A stretch of 56,341 bases of DNA. Source: Spirochaetota bacterium. Lineage in GTDB: Bacteria; Spirochaetota; UBA4802; UBA5550. Position numbers and translations under genes: made by a program. Positions 7,756 to 15,742 of the stretch are shown here, piece by piece (position 1 is the stretch's first letter; every line of letters starts with the position of its first letter). The notes beneath the pieces were generated by a model. It made no database searches. It was not told the DNA's origin and saw nothing but the letters and a program-made list of their open reading frames with translations. The stretch covers positions 1-56,341 of the forward strand of contig JAGNKX010000025.1 of NCBI GenBank assembly GCA_017999915.1, written 5' to 3'.

Positions 7756-8091
7756 ATGAACATCATTCGAAATGCGACAATTTTTCTGATGGCCGGTTTT
7801 ATCATTCTGATTGCTTTCGGCTGCAAGAAGTCTTTTGTCGATCAAATGGCAAAAGTCGAGAAAAAGGCGTGCGCCTGCGCGGATAAAGGCTGCGCCGATG
7901 GAGCTTTCAAGGACCTCATCGATGTTTACGATGGCTTCATCAGATCAAAGGCCAACACGACGCTGCCCACCGAAGAATTGACGAAGTTTTACGTGAGTTA
8001 CGGCAAAACGGTCGGCTGCCTAAAGGACAGGGGAGTCCCTTTTGAATCCATAACGGCTGAGATCAATAAAGTCATTGATAAGTACCGCTGA
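7756..8091 (+). CDS. Small lipoprotein of unknown function
   Basis: A 111-residue exported protein. The N-terminus is a lipoprotein signal with a lipobox IAFGC (Cys23). The mature part contains a cluster of cysteines (KKACACADKGCADGAF) and a later C in VGCLKD, then a helical tail ending IDKYR. The layout resembles many small spirochaetal and proteobacterial lipoproteins with paired cysteines, but I do not recognise a named family. AGGAG lies 8 bases before the ATG. It is transcribed away from the OmpA-like gene and followed by a strong hairpin terminator. Confidence 0.75.
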   Translation: MNIIRNATIFLMAGFIILIAFGCKKSFVDQMAKVEKKACACADKGCADGAFKDLIDVYDGFIRSKANTTLPTEELTKFYVSYGKTVGCLKDRGVPFESITAEINKVIDKYR

Positions 8092-8144
8092 CGGTACGGC
8101 CCGTGGGTGCGGCAGGTTCGTGCGATGGCTGCCATGGCGCGTTG

Positions 8145-8180
8145 CAGAAAAAAGCCCCTCGGTGGGCTTTTTCTGTTTTC
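8145..8180. terminator. Terminator between convergent genes
   Basis: CAGAAAAAAGCCC and GGGCTTTTTCTG pair around a short loop, with A- and T-runs on both sides, so it can work for the lipoprotein gene on the left and the small minus-strand gene on the right. Confidence 0.82.
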
Positions 8181-8226
8181 GGCGGAGCATGCATTCACGG
8201 TTTTTCTACAGGGCAATGGCAATGGT

Positions 8227-8448
8227 TTATGAGAACCTGGGGGGCGATTGCATTGAAAATGCTCCTTCGCGCTGTGAAAGGATATTCCGAACAAGATGTT
8301 GCACTTCCTTGTACGTGATATTTTCGTTCTGCAGCCGGCATTCTTTGTAAATCTGATGTTCGAATTCATCCCTGCTTATGGTCCCATGTTCCAGCCGCTG
8401 CAGCCAATACCGGATCCAGAGCATCTGGTAATTATTGAATTTTTTCAT
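8227..8448 (-). CDS. Small hypothetical protein
   Basis: A 73-residue soluble protein with no recognised family. It begins MKKFNNYQMLWIRYWLQRLEHG and is mostly predicted helical with mixed charge. ATG at 8448 is preceded by AGAGGGT at good spacing; the frame could extend to 8508 without support. It is convergent with the lipoprotein gene and shares its terminator. The coding call rests only on the start context and reasonable composition, so it is uncertain. Confidence 0.42.
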   Translation of the reverse strand: MKKFNNYQMLWIRYWLQRLEHGTISRDEFEHQIYKECRLQNENITYKEVQHLVRNILSQREGAFSMQSPPRFS

Positions 8449-8508
8449 GAAAGACCCTCTCGCTGTAAAAATGATCCTTTTGGGATACCGTAATAAGTCG
8501 TGAACCAT

Positions 8509-9141
8509 GGTAGATCGGTACGCATTTTTTTCTTGCTATTGTGCGTCAGCGACACTATGGTATCAAATGTTGAGGGAATTTGTGCAATTCGATGATATTA
8601 TTTCTCGATTGTGGTGCGGTTTGCCATATTGAATAGGATTCTTTCTCTCATATTTAACTCCCTTGAATGGCTTGTCCCTCTCGTGGGGATGACCCGCCTG
8701 GGCGCGGCTGCATGGTGGGCGGTGGGCCGGTTCTTTCACGGATGATGCTGATTGCGTATCCATGAGGGAACGTCCTGCTTCGATTTTACGTGGCTCTCCC
8801 AATATTCTTCCCTCGATTTTGTTATTTAAATATAAAGGATTACACCATTGCCTGTGACCTGAGGCGATGACAATTATTGTTGAAAATCGCTATTGTTTCT
8901 ACCCCACGTTCCACTTATATTATCAATGGTGATACCGATGATTCATGGAAAATGACCGGCAACTCCATGTTCAATGATTTTTATTTTTTAATGGTGTTCA
9001 CTTTCTATGCTGTTCGGCGAGACGGTAAAATGGAAAATATAACCGGAATTGACAATCAGTATATGAACCGCCCCGGATTACCAGCCCGCGCCTCAATCGA
9101 TAATTATAATATTTACATATGACATACGGGAGGAAAGGACA
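8509..9141. other. Long intergenic stretch without a supported gene
   Basis: Frames at 8563-8802 (minus) and 8877-9122 (plus) lack ribosome binding sites and family resemblance, and I do not support them. The AT-rich 8800-9120 part probably holds the promoter of the CoA-transferase gene; GGGAGGAAAGGA just before 9142 is its ribosome binding site. Confidence 0.4.
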
Positions 9142-10551
9142 ATGGCATACGATATGAGCTATGATTCAAAAAAGGATATCGCAGCACAGTATAAAAGCAA
9201 GCTCCGCACCGCGGAAGAGGCAGCACGATGCGTGAAATCGGGCAACTGGGTCACCTACGGCTTTTTCAACGGCAGGCCGATGGCCTGCGACAGGGCCCTT
9301 GCCGCGAGAAAGGATGAGCTGGACAATGTGCTTGTCGGCGGCGCGGTCACCATCCCGCCGATACCGGAGGTCGTATCCAGAGACCCCGAGGGAAAAACAT
9401 TCACCTATGTGGACTGGCATTTTTCCCTCCTCACCAGGCTCATGAAGATGCAAAACCCGTATTCGGTGAATTACTGCTCCATCGTGTTCGGGGAAACGGA
9501 CTGGGGCTGCGCCCACCATTACGGGCCCGCATATGACCCGACAAAGACCGGCCTGCGGCTCCAGGATGTCCACATTCTGAGGGCCTCACCCATGGATGAA
9601 AACGGGTATTTCAATTTCGCCATATCAAACGCCTGCATGCTAAGCTGGTGCATGGCCAAGAAGCTCATCGTCGAGACCAATGCCAACATTCCCCGCGGCC
9701 TGGGCGGCGCCCGCGAATCGGTTCACATCTCCCAGGTCGATTATGTTGTCGAGGGCGAGAACGAGCCGATCTTCGAGCTTCCGCCCATCGAGGCCACAGA
9801 TATCGAACGGCAGATTGCGGGCCATGTGTTCAGGCACCTCAAGGACGGCTGCTGCGTCCAGCTCGGCATCGGCGGCATGCCCAACGTCCTGGGCCACATG
9901 ATCGCCGAGAGCGACCTGAAGCACCTCGGGGGCCACACCGAAATGCTGGTGGACGCCTACTACGAGATGTACATGTCGGGCCGCATGGACAACTCCCTCA
10001 AGGATGTGGACCGCTTCAAGACCGTGTACACCTTCGCCCTGGGAAATCGCAAGCTGTACGACTGGATCCATAACAATCCGGCCCTTGCATCATATAATGT
10101 CGGATATGTGAATGATTACGATGTGATCAAGAGCATTGACAACTTTATTTCCATCAACCAGGCCATCGAGGTTGACCTGTACGGGCAGGTGAACGCTGAA
10201 TCGAACGGGTTCGACCAGATTTCCGGAAACGGTGGCATGCAGGATTTCGTTCTTGGCGCCTACCGCTCAAAGGGAGGCAAGAGCTTCATCTGCCTGCCGT
10301 CGACCTATACCATGCGCGACGGAACGGTCATATCGCGTATCCAGCCGTTCTTCAAGCCGGGGACGATCGTGACGATCCCGAGGCAGATGCCGCAGTTCAT
10401 CGTCACCGAATACGGCTGCGTCACCCTGAAGCTCGACGCGGTGTGGATGAGGGCGGAGAAGCTGATCAGCATCGCCCATCCCGATTTCCGCGACGACCTC
10501 ATCAAGGCAGCGGAAAAGCAGAAGATATGGCGGCGGTCCAATAAGATATAA
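9142..10551 (+). CDS. Acetyl-CoA hydrolase/transferase family CoA-transferase
   Basis: A 469-residue class I CoA-transferase of the acetyl-CoA hydrolase family, the group that includes succinyl-CoA:acetate, butyryl-CoA:acetate and 4-hydroxybutyrate CoA-transferases. The glycine-rich LGIGGMPN loop (about residue 240) and the GQVNAESNG segment (about 350-357), followed by GNGGMQDFVLGAYRSKGGK, are family signatures. Length fits. The enzyme swaps CoA between an acyl-CoA and acetate or hydrolyses acetyl-CoA; the exact substrate cannot be read. A very strong ribosome binding site precedes the ATG. It is monocistronic with a bidirectional terminator behind it, and points to fermentative acetate or butyrate metabolism. 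Confidence 0.9.
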   Translation: MAYDMSYDSKKDIAAQYKSKLRTAEEAARCVKSGNWVTYGFFNGRPMACDRALAARKDELDNVLVGGAVTIPPIPEVVSRDPEGKTFTYVDWHFSLLTRLMKMQNPYSVNYCSIVFGETDWGCAHHYGPAYDPTKTGLRLQDVHILRASPMDENGYFNFAISNACMLSWCMAKKLIVETNANIPRGLGGARESVHISQVDYVVEGENEPIFELPPIEATDIERQIAGHVFRHLKDGCCVQLGIGGMPNVLGHMIAESDLKHLGGHTEMLVDAYYEMYMSGRMDNSLKDVDRFKTVYTFALGNRKLYDWIHNNPALASYNVGYVNDYDVIKSIDNFISINQAIEVDLYGQVNAESNGFDQISGNGGMQDFVLGAYRSKGGKSFICLPSTYTMRDGTVISRIQPFFKPGTIVTIPRQMPQFIVTEYGCVTLKLDAVWMRAEKLISIAHPDFRDDLIKAAEKQKIWRRSNKI

Positions 10552-10660
10552 CATGGAAGCATCTTATGAGAGAAGCAGGTCTGTGGCAGTCCATTTGTCC
10601 CGGTCTGGGTAATATCTCTTTCTTGCAGGTCGCCTTTGGCGATTAATAAAAAATATTAAA

Positions 10661-10688
10661 AAAGCCGGGGAGGCGCTTCCCCGGCTTT
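10661..10688. terminator. Bidirectional terminator between CoA-transferase and nrfA
   Basis: AAAGCCGGGGA and TCCCCGGCTTT form an 11-base perfect stem. It is preceded by an A-run and can end both convergent transcripts. Confidence 0.88.
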
Positions 10689-10700
10689 CATGGTTCACTA

Positions 10701-12170
10701 TCAATACCCCTTGGCCCCTTCAGGCGTAAAATAACTTTCCATGTCGAAGGGGTCCTTGAACATCTGGTCGCGCTTGAACCCCAGCTTTTTCTCGCCGCGG
10801 TTGTTCAGGTAATTGGCCAGCTGGAGGTTGATCGGATCGGGCGCTTCCGCTCCCGCCTTTAAAAGGATCTGCCGAAGGACAGACTCGGCCTTGAACGAAA
10901 AGGCGATTGCGTCTCCCAGGACACGACCCGCCTCCGGAGGATTGTGGAATCCGCAGGAGTTCTCCGCGCCCACGAAGACGATCCGCAAAAAGGCCTGCAG
11001 GTAGAAATTTTTCGCCTTCTGGTAGAGACCCTGGTCGATGGCTTTCCCGGCGTCGCGCTGGGCGTGGACCAGCTCGAAGAGCTTTGTCACGGCCGCAGCG
11101 GCAAAACCGGCGCGGTTATGAAGGGAGATCGTGCGGTCCTGGATGGCGAATACCTGGTCCTTCAGCCATGACGCGGATTCGGTATGGCACTGCGAGCAGG
11201 CCCGCATGTCGGCCTTGAGCGGGCTCGTCACGTTGTGATCGGATATCTTGTAGGAGCCGCTGCGCTTGTAGGGCATGTGGCAGTCTGCGCAGGCCACGCC
11301 CGCCTTCCAGTGGACGCTGTCGCGGCTGTAAAACTCGAATTCGGGATGACGTATGTAGGGCAAGGCAAAGCCGGTGACTTTCTGTTTCCATTCGATGCGC
11401 TGATAATCGGTGAGCAGGTCCTTGATGATGGTCTCGATGGATATGTCGCCCCATTTCCCGCCGGTCCAGGGCGGCATGACGTCGCCGGATACTTTCATTT
11501 CCTGGTTCCGCGGCACGTAGTAGGTCATGTGGCACTGGGCGCAGGCCATGACACGCGCCTCCTGGCGGGTGAGGTCCTTCTTCCCGATCATCTCAAGGCC
11601 CCGGGTGATATGGGGCTTGTTTGTTATGAGTCCCATGTCGCTGTTCTTGTGGCAATCAATGCAGGAAGGGCCGGTTTCGCGCATTTTCTTCGGCAACATG
11701 TCGAGGGCGTCCTTGAATTTCGCCGTCAGGTATTTCATGCCGTGCTTCTCGGTGAAGGTTTTATGGTAGGGCGATTTGCAGGCCAGGCACACGCCGCCGG
11801 CCTTGGTCCGGGACTGGTCGATCTCGATCTGGTCGATCACCGCGTAGTAGTGGCCCCGCGGCTCGTTGTATTCAATGCCGAAGCCCCAGCCGTTGTAGAG
11901 GAGGGCGGTGTAGGGATACTCGCTCAGCTTGTCGTATACGATCTTGTCCGTATCCCAGCCGCGCTTGTACTTTGTCTTGCCCGTCGGCTTCGGTTCCCTT
12001 GTTTTGAGCCACGATTCATATTCGAGGGGATAGACCTTGCCCCACTCCTCGGGATCGAATTCGCCGTCTTTTACGAGCCCGGCCTTGATCGGCTGGGGTT
12101 CCGGGGCGCACCCGGCCATTAAAGATACACAGAGCCCGAAGGCGATACAGATCATCCAGTACTGTTTCAT
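10701..12170 (-). CDS. nrfA: Cytochrome c nitrite reductase, catalytic subunit (ammonia-forming)
   Basis: A 489-residue pentahaem cytochrome that reduces nitrite to ammonium with six electrons in the periplasm; the family also reduces NO. The diagnostic CLACK haem site (residues 128-132), whose lysine ligates the active-site haem, is followed by four CxxCH sites at 170, 210, 294 and 325. The N-terminus ends in LMAGC (Cys21), so the protein is probably a lipoprotein, an anchoring seen in some NrfA. It lies nine bases behind nrfH, the membrane quinol dehydrogenase subunit, forming the standard NrfHA pair. No nrfB-G genes follow, as in delta-proteobacterial and epsilon-type systems. No TTGAC-type operator is seen upstream of the pair. 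Confidence 0.97.
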   Translation of the reverse strand: MKQYWMICIAFGLCVSLMAGCAPEPQPIKAGLVKDGEFDPEEWGKVYPLEYESWLKTREPKPTGKTKYKRGWDTDKIVYDKLSEYPYTALLYNGWGFGIEYNEPRGHYYAVIDQIEIDQSRTKAGGVCLACKSPYHKTFTEKHGMKYLTAKFKDALDMLPKKMRETGPSCIDCHKNSDMGLITNKPHITRGLEMIGKKDLTRQEARVMACAQCHMTYYVPRNQEMKVSGDVMPPWTGGKWGDISIETIIKDLLTDYQRIEWKQKVTGFALPYIRHPEFEFYSRDSVHWKAGVACADCHMPYKRSGSYKISDHNVTSPLKADMRACSQCHTESASWLKDQVFAIQDRTISLHNRAGFAAAAVTKLFELVHAQRDAGKAIDQGLYQKAKNFYLQAFLRIVFVGAENSCGFHNPPEAGRVLGDAIAFSFKAESVLRQILLKAGAEAPDPINLQLANYLNNRGEKKLGFKRDQMFKDPFDMESYFTPEGAKGY

Positions 12171-12179
12171 GGTGTTCTC

Positions 12180-12638
12180 CTACCTGATATCGGAATAGCT
12201 GAATTCGTTGAGCTTATGATTTATTCTGCGGTGGCAGGACCAGCAGTTCTGTCCGTCGGTGCTGATGCGCGAAACCATTTCACCGTGGCACCGCACGCAG
12301 TTGGCCTTGATGACTCTCCGGGCGTGTCCCGTGGCGGTGATGTAGTCCGGATAAACGCCGCTGAAGAATGAGACGACGTCCTTGGTGCCGTCGATTCCCT
12401 TCCAGATGAGGTGATTGACTTCATTGTTGTTGGGAAGGTGGCAGTCGACGCACTTGATGTTCCGGTGGACCCCGGTGAGGAACCAGACCTCGTATTGCTC
12501 ATGCATGGGGTGACAGGCATTGCAGAAAGCCGGTTTCGATGTCTGGTCAAGGAGACCGTGGGGTGAAAAGGCGATGAGGGCGAGAATGACAAGGGCGCCG
12601 GCGCCGATGGCATACTTTTTCAAGGTCATCTGTATCAT
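12180..12638 (-). CDS. nrfH: Cytochrome c nitrite reductase, quinol-oxidising subunit NrfH
   Basis: A 152-residue NapC/NirT-type tetrahaem cytochrome. One N-terminal membrane helix (about residues 8-26) is followed by four CxxCH sites at 39, 63, 114 and 132. NrfH takes electrons from menaquinol and passes them to NrfA in a membrane complex. ATG at 12638 is preferred because AGGGG lies six bases upstream and it places the membrane helix at the N-terminus; the frame opens earlier at 12698. The upstream region contains a GC palindrome but no obvious Fnr site. Confidence 0.95.
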   Translation of the reverse strand: MIQMTLKKYAIGAGALVILALIAFSPHGLLDQTSKPAFCNACHPMHEQYEVWFLTGVHRNIKCVDCHLPNNNEVNHLIWKGIDGTKDVVSFFSGVYPDYITATGHARRVIKANCVRCHGEMVSRISTDGQNCWSCHRRINHKLNEFSYSDIR

Positions 12639-12673
12639 CTGACACCCCTGTGAATAAAATATACTTGAGATAG

Positions 12674-12693
12674 GGGTACGGTATGCCGTACCC
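12674..12693. repeat. REP-like GC palindrome upstream of nrfH
   Basis: GGGTACGG-TATG-CCGTACCC, an eight-base perfect stem. It lies between the lipoprotein stop and the nrfH start and belongs to the same design as the elements at 4832, 28954 and 39719. Confidence 0.5.
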
Positions 12694-12716
12694 TGCAAAT
12701 CAAGTGAGAATTGGAA

Positions 12717-13355
12717 CTACTCTGCTATTTCACAGATGCAGAGAATATGTCGTGTATTATTGCATGTGGGTACGGTGTATCTGATCCAACCTGCATCTGT
12801 TCGATTTGATATACCGCAGATGCCTCTATAAGCGATATCGTTAGATTGAAATACATTGCAGTCTTTGACGGTATCAGCGTCTCCTGTTTCTTTTGATGCG
12901 GACCACCATTCCGTTTCATCCGGAAGAACACCGGCAGCATATAATGTCATATTTATAAAACCGTCAAGTAAATCGTTCCAGTTGTTTGCGATAAGTGATT
13001 TACCATCAGGCCCATAGATTTTACCACACCGGTTATAATTATAATTATTTGGCATATTGGATATTGAATTGGGTTGTCCCAGTGAGATAAAGGCATGAAC
13101 TTTAGTTGCACCTACAGGCTTATTTGAAGATGCTTTGCACATGTTATCTTGTGTAACTAATGTAGGCACCATAAATCCATCAGATGTCGAGCCATCGTAG
13201 AGGATATACTTCGTAGTCGCAGGACAAAATAGAAGCAGGGGCAGTAATTGCGATGTACTGTCCTTTTTTTTATCGTTATCACAGGCGATAATCATGATTA
13301 CTGATGCGAATACGATGCATGCGGATACCATCTTTAAAATAAGGGAATCGTTCAT
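12717..13355 (-). CDS. DUF1554-type (C-type-lectin-like) lipoprotein
   Basis: A lipoprotein of about 212 residues with a signal ending in IMIIAC. The mature part fits DUF1554, a lectin-like fold best known from Leptospira surface proteins: FMVPTLVTQDNMCKASS, KIYGPDGKSLIANNW, WWSASKETGDA and a terminal TCNNTRHILCICE with conserved cysteines. Ligand unknown; surface binding is inferred from fold. The gene is clearly more AT-rich than its neighbours, which suggests recent acquisition or relaxed codon use. ATG at 13355 with GGAAAGG upstream is chosen; an ATG pair at 13376 is possible. It is 79 bases upstream of nrfH on the same strand, so read-through is possible. Confidence 0.72.
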   Translation of the reverse strand: MNDSLILKMVSACIVFASVIMIIACDNDKKKDSTSQLLPLLLFCPATTKYILYDGSTSDGFMVPTLVTQDNMCKASSNKPVGATKVHAFISLGQPNSISNMPNNYNYNRCGKIYGPDGKSLIANNWNDLLDGFINMTLYAAGVLPDETEWWSASKETGDADTVKDCNVFQSNDIAYRGICGISNRTDAGWIRYTVPTCNNTRHILCICEIAE

Positions 13356-13470
13356 ATTATTGAGCCTTTCCATCAAAATTAGAAATCCTGATGTATGTTA
13401 TCCGTCTTTGTTGGAAAGTCAACAATTAATGTGCGTTCTTGGCCGGGAAAATATCGAAAAAACATGTTTC

Positions 13471-13512
13471 TTGACCTGCGTCAATGCGATAAATGCGAGG
13501 TTGTCGTATATT
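13471..13512 (+). promoter_or_regulatory. Second FNR/HcpR-type operator with class II promoter spacing
   Basis: TTGAC-CTGC-GTCAA lies at 13471-13484 and a -10-like TATATT at 13507-13512, exactly the same distance as in the hemerythrin promoter at 3491-3532. Flanking bases (C before, TG after) also match. It precedes the ferredoxin gene at 13571. Confidence 0.72.
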
Positions 13513-13570
13513 ATTTGCATTGATTGATACAAATCGATATGACATTAAACCATTCAACCGGGAGGATATC

Positions 13571-14434
13571 ATGAAACGAAGCATCATAACAATAGACGAG
13601 GAAAAATGCAACGGCTGCGGCCTCTGCGTGCCTGACTGCCCGGAGGGGGCCCTCCAGGTGATCGACGGTAAGGTCCGACTGGTGAGCGATCTCTTCTGCG
13701 ACGGCCTCGGAGCCTGCCTTAAGACCTGTCCCGAGGGTGCGCTGACCGTTGAGGAGCGCGAGGCCGAGCCCTACAGCGAGCGCAGGGTCATGGAGAACGT
13801 GGTGAAGCACGGAGCCAATGTGATAAAAGCGCATCTCCATCATCTTAAGGAACATGGCGAGATAAAATATCTCCGTGAAGCGGTGGAATATCTTCAGGAA
13901 AAGGGGATCCCGATTCCGCACCATGAGGAAGCGTCACAGGCCGGGCAGCCCTGCGGATGCCCCGGATCGGCGGCCATGGACATGAGGGAGAGGAATCCGC
14001 AGAAGGACGCCGGAGGCCTCCAGGCGCCAGTGGAGTCGGAGCTCCGCCAGTGGCCGGTGCAGCTGAAGCTCCTCAACCCGGCCGCCCCCTATTTCGACGG
14101 CGCCCATCTGCTCCTGGCGGCGGATTGCGTTCCCTTTGCGTACGGCAATTTTCACAGGGATTTCCTTTTTAACAGGATCGTAATAATGTTCTGCCCCAAG
14201 CTGGATCCGTATATCGAAGAATACGTTGACAAACTCGCGGCGATTTTTTCAATGCATGAGATAAAATCAATAACCGTTGCCCGTATGGAAGTTCCCTGCT
14301 GCGGCGGCGTGAATGTGGTCCTTGAGCGGGCGATGGCGAAGGCGGGAAAACAAGTGCCGGTTCGGGAGACGGTTATCGGAATAAGGGGGAACATACTTCA
14401 TGAGGATCCATTGCCTGCAGCACGTGCCCTTTGA
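13571..14434 (+). CDS. Two-cluster ferredoxin-domain iron-sulfur protein
   Basis: A 287-residue soluble protein. The N-terminal 60 residues are a bacterial 2[4Fe-4S] ferredoxin domain, CNGCGLCVPDCPEG and CDGLGACLKTCPEG. The remaining part carries a QPCGCPGS motif, LAADCVPFAYGNFH, FCPKLDP and VPCCGG, giving extra cysteines that could hold another cluster. Proteins of this type occur next to hcp (hybrid cluster protein) and in HcpR-type nitrosative-stress regulons of anaerobes (family knowledge); no hcp is visible here. ATG at 13571 has GGGAGGA upstream; the longer frame from 13493 is inside the promoter. Its end overlaps the amidotransferase gene by 35 bases. Confidence 0.85.
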   Translation: MKRSIITIDEEKCNGCGLCVPDCPEGALQVIDGKVRLVSDLFCDGLGACLKTCPEGALTVEEREAEPYSERRVMENVVKHGANVIKAHLHHLKEHGEIKYLREAVEYLQEKGIPIPHHEEASQAGQPCGCPGSAAMDMRERNPQKDAGGLQAPVESELRQWPVQLKLLNPAAPYFDGAHLLLAADCVPFAYGNFHRDFLFNRIVIMFCPKLDPYIEEYVDKLAAIFSMHEIKSITVARMEVPCCGGVNVVLERAMAKAGKQVPVRETVIGIRGNILHEDPLPAARAL

Positions 14435-15089
14435 GGGGCCGGCATATCTTGAATCGGTTGCCCGTTCCCGGGGGGCTGAGATTTCCGTGACAAGGCTCTT
14501 CGACGGGGAGCCTCTGCCGGGGCCCACCGAGTATGACCTCCTGGCGATCATGGGCGGTCCCATGGGAGTTCATGACGAAGGAAAATACCCCTGGATGAAG
14601 CAGGAGAAAAAATTCATCGGGGAAGCGATCAAAGGCGGGAAGAAGATTGTCGGCATCTGCCTGGGTGCCCAGCTCATTGCCGATGTCATGGGAGCGGCCG
14701 TGTATAAGAATAGGTACCGTGAAATCGGCTGGTTTCCGGTCACGAGAACCGGCGGAGCCGTGGCATCCGTCATTGGCGCGGTTCTCCCGGAGCGGTTCAC
14801 AGCCTTTCACTGGCACGGCGATACCTTCGATATACCCGCAGGGGCGGTCCATATCGCCGAAAGCAATGCCTGCAGGAACCAGGGATTCGTGTATGATGAT
14901 AGGGTGGTGGCACTGCAGTTTCACCTGGAAGCGACCCCGGAAAGCGTCAAGGCCCTCCTGGATAATTGCCTGGATGAGCTTGACGGGACCATGTTTGTCC
15001 AGGGTGAGAAGGATATTGCCGCTGATCTATTTTTTGGAGAGTGCAATCAGCTGTTCGGGAGGATTTTTGATACACTGATGGCGGTTTGA
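14400..15089 (+). CDS. Class I glutamine amidotransferase domain protein
   Basis: A 229-residue stand-alone GATase1 protein. The nucleophile C87 in GICLGAQL and the H175/E177 pair in QFHLEATPE complete the catalytic triad, with MGGPMG upstream as the oxyanion region. Such enzymes release ammonia from glutamine, or act as gamma-glutamyl hydrolases; the acceptor is unknown. The gene starts 35 bases before the end of the ferredoxin gene, so the two are translationally coupled and very probably belong to the same NO/nitrite-responsive transcript. Just behind its stop is the first GATAGTTATCGGT repeat. Confidence 0.88.
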   Translation: MRIHCLQHVPFEGPAYLESVARSRGAEISVTRLFDGEPLPGPTEYDLLAIMGGPMGVHDEGKYPWMKQEKKFIGEAIKGGKKIVGICLGAQLIADVMGAAVYKNRYREIGWFPVTRTGGAVASVIGAVLPERFTAFHWHGDTFDIPAGAVHIAESNACRNQGFVYDDRVVALQFHLEATPESVKALLDNCLDELDGTMFVQGEKDIAADLFFGECNQLFGRIFDTLMAV

Positions 15090-15092
15090 ATC

Positions 15093-15273
15093 GATAGTTA
15101 TCGGTATCTGATGAGCCGCTGGTTTTTCGAGCCGATAGTTATCGGTGAACACTTGTTAAGATTTCTATACCGGCTTATATCGAGGTGTCAGAGTAAATCA
15201 TAAATTTTTAAAGAATTTATGACTTCAGATAGTTATCGGTTGAACAGTATTTTTTCAGGTGCCAGAGTGAATC
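15093..15273. repeat. Cluster of paired short intergenic repeats
   Basis: GATAGTTATCGGT occurs at 15093-15105, 15134-15146 and 15228-15240. A second motif GGTGYCAGAGTRAATC occurs at 15184-15199 and 15258-15273. They alternate (A, A, B, A, B) with about 40-50 bases between members. The A motif is an imperfect palindrome CCGATA-GT-TATCGG where its flanks allow. The last B copy ends three bases before the ATG of the YgbA-type gene. Further copies are at 17857-18117. Confidence 0.8.
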
Positions 15274-15275
15274 TG

Positions 15276-15644
15276 ATGGAACAAAAAGACGACAAAATAA
15301 AAAAAATGATCAGCGATTCTGAAGTGCTGGCAGAATTTATCAATATTTATTGCAGCGACAACCACAGGGACCGTGATAAGGCCCCGGTTGTTACCGCCGG
15401 CGCAGTGAGTCGCTGCCTCGAATCGATCGATTACTCCTATTGCGAAGAATGCCGCAGGCTCCTTCTCTACGCTGTGTCAAAGCGCGTCCTCTGTCCCTTC
15501 GACCCGAAACCTGCCTGCAAGAAATGCCCGTCCCACTGCTATGGCCCCGGGTACCGCGACAGGATCAGGGAAGTGATGCGCTATTCCGGGATGCGTCTCA
15601 TCAAGCGTGGCAGGTTCGGCCTTATCAGGAAATATTTCTCTTAA
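15276..15644 (+). CDS. ygbA: YgbA family (nitrous oxide-stimulated promoter) protein
   Basis: A 122-residue soluble protein matching the YgbA_NO family: an N-terminal EFINIYCSDNH, YCEECRRLLLYAVSKRVLCPFDPKPACKKCPSHCYGPGYRDRIREVMRYSG with seven regularly placed cysteines. In E. coli ygbA is induced by NO through NsrR; the molecular role is unclear, though the cysteines suggest metal or iron-sulfur binding. ATG at 15276 has only a weak binding site and is preceded directly by a repeat copy. Its position behind the ferredoxin-amidotransferase pair strengthens the nitrosative-stress theme of the region. Confidence 0.85.
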   Translation: MEQKDDKIKKMISDSEVLAEFINIYCSDNHRDRDKAPVVTAGAVSRCLESIDYSYCEECRRLLLYAVSKRVLCPFDPKPACKKCPSHCYGPGYRDRIREVMRYSGMRLIKRGRFGLIRKYFS

Positions 15645-15742
15645 TCATTGACGGAAAAATGATTGCCCATAGGGCGATGCGATTGTGGGATAGTCATGAT
15701 GGCCGTCCATGACACGGCTTCGTCATTTAACAGGAGCATCAC

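Noticed and set aside
8563-9122. Small frames at 8563-8802 (minus) and 8877-9122 (plus)
   Set aside because: No ribosome binding site, no family resemblance, poor composition.
11184-12122. 312-residue plus-strand open frame across nrfA
   Set aside because: Shadow of NrfA, whose five haem motifs are intact on the other strand.
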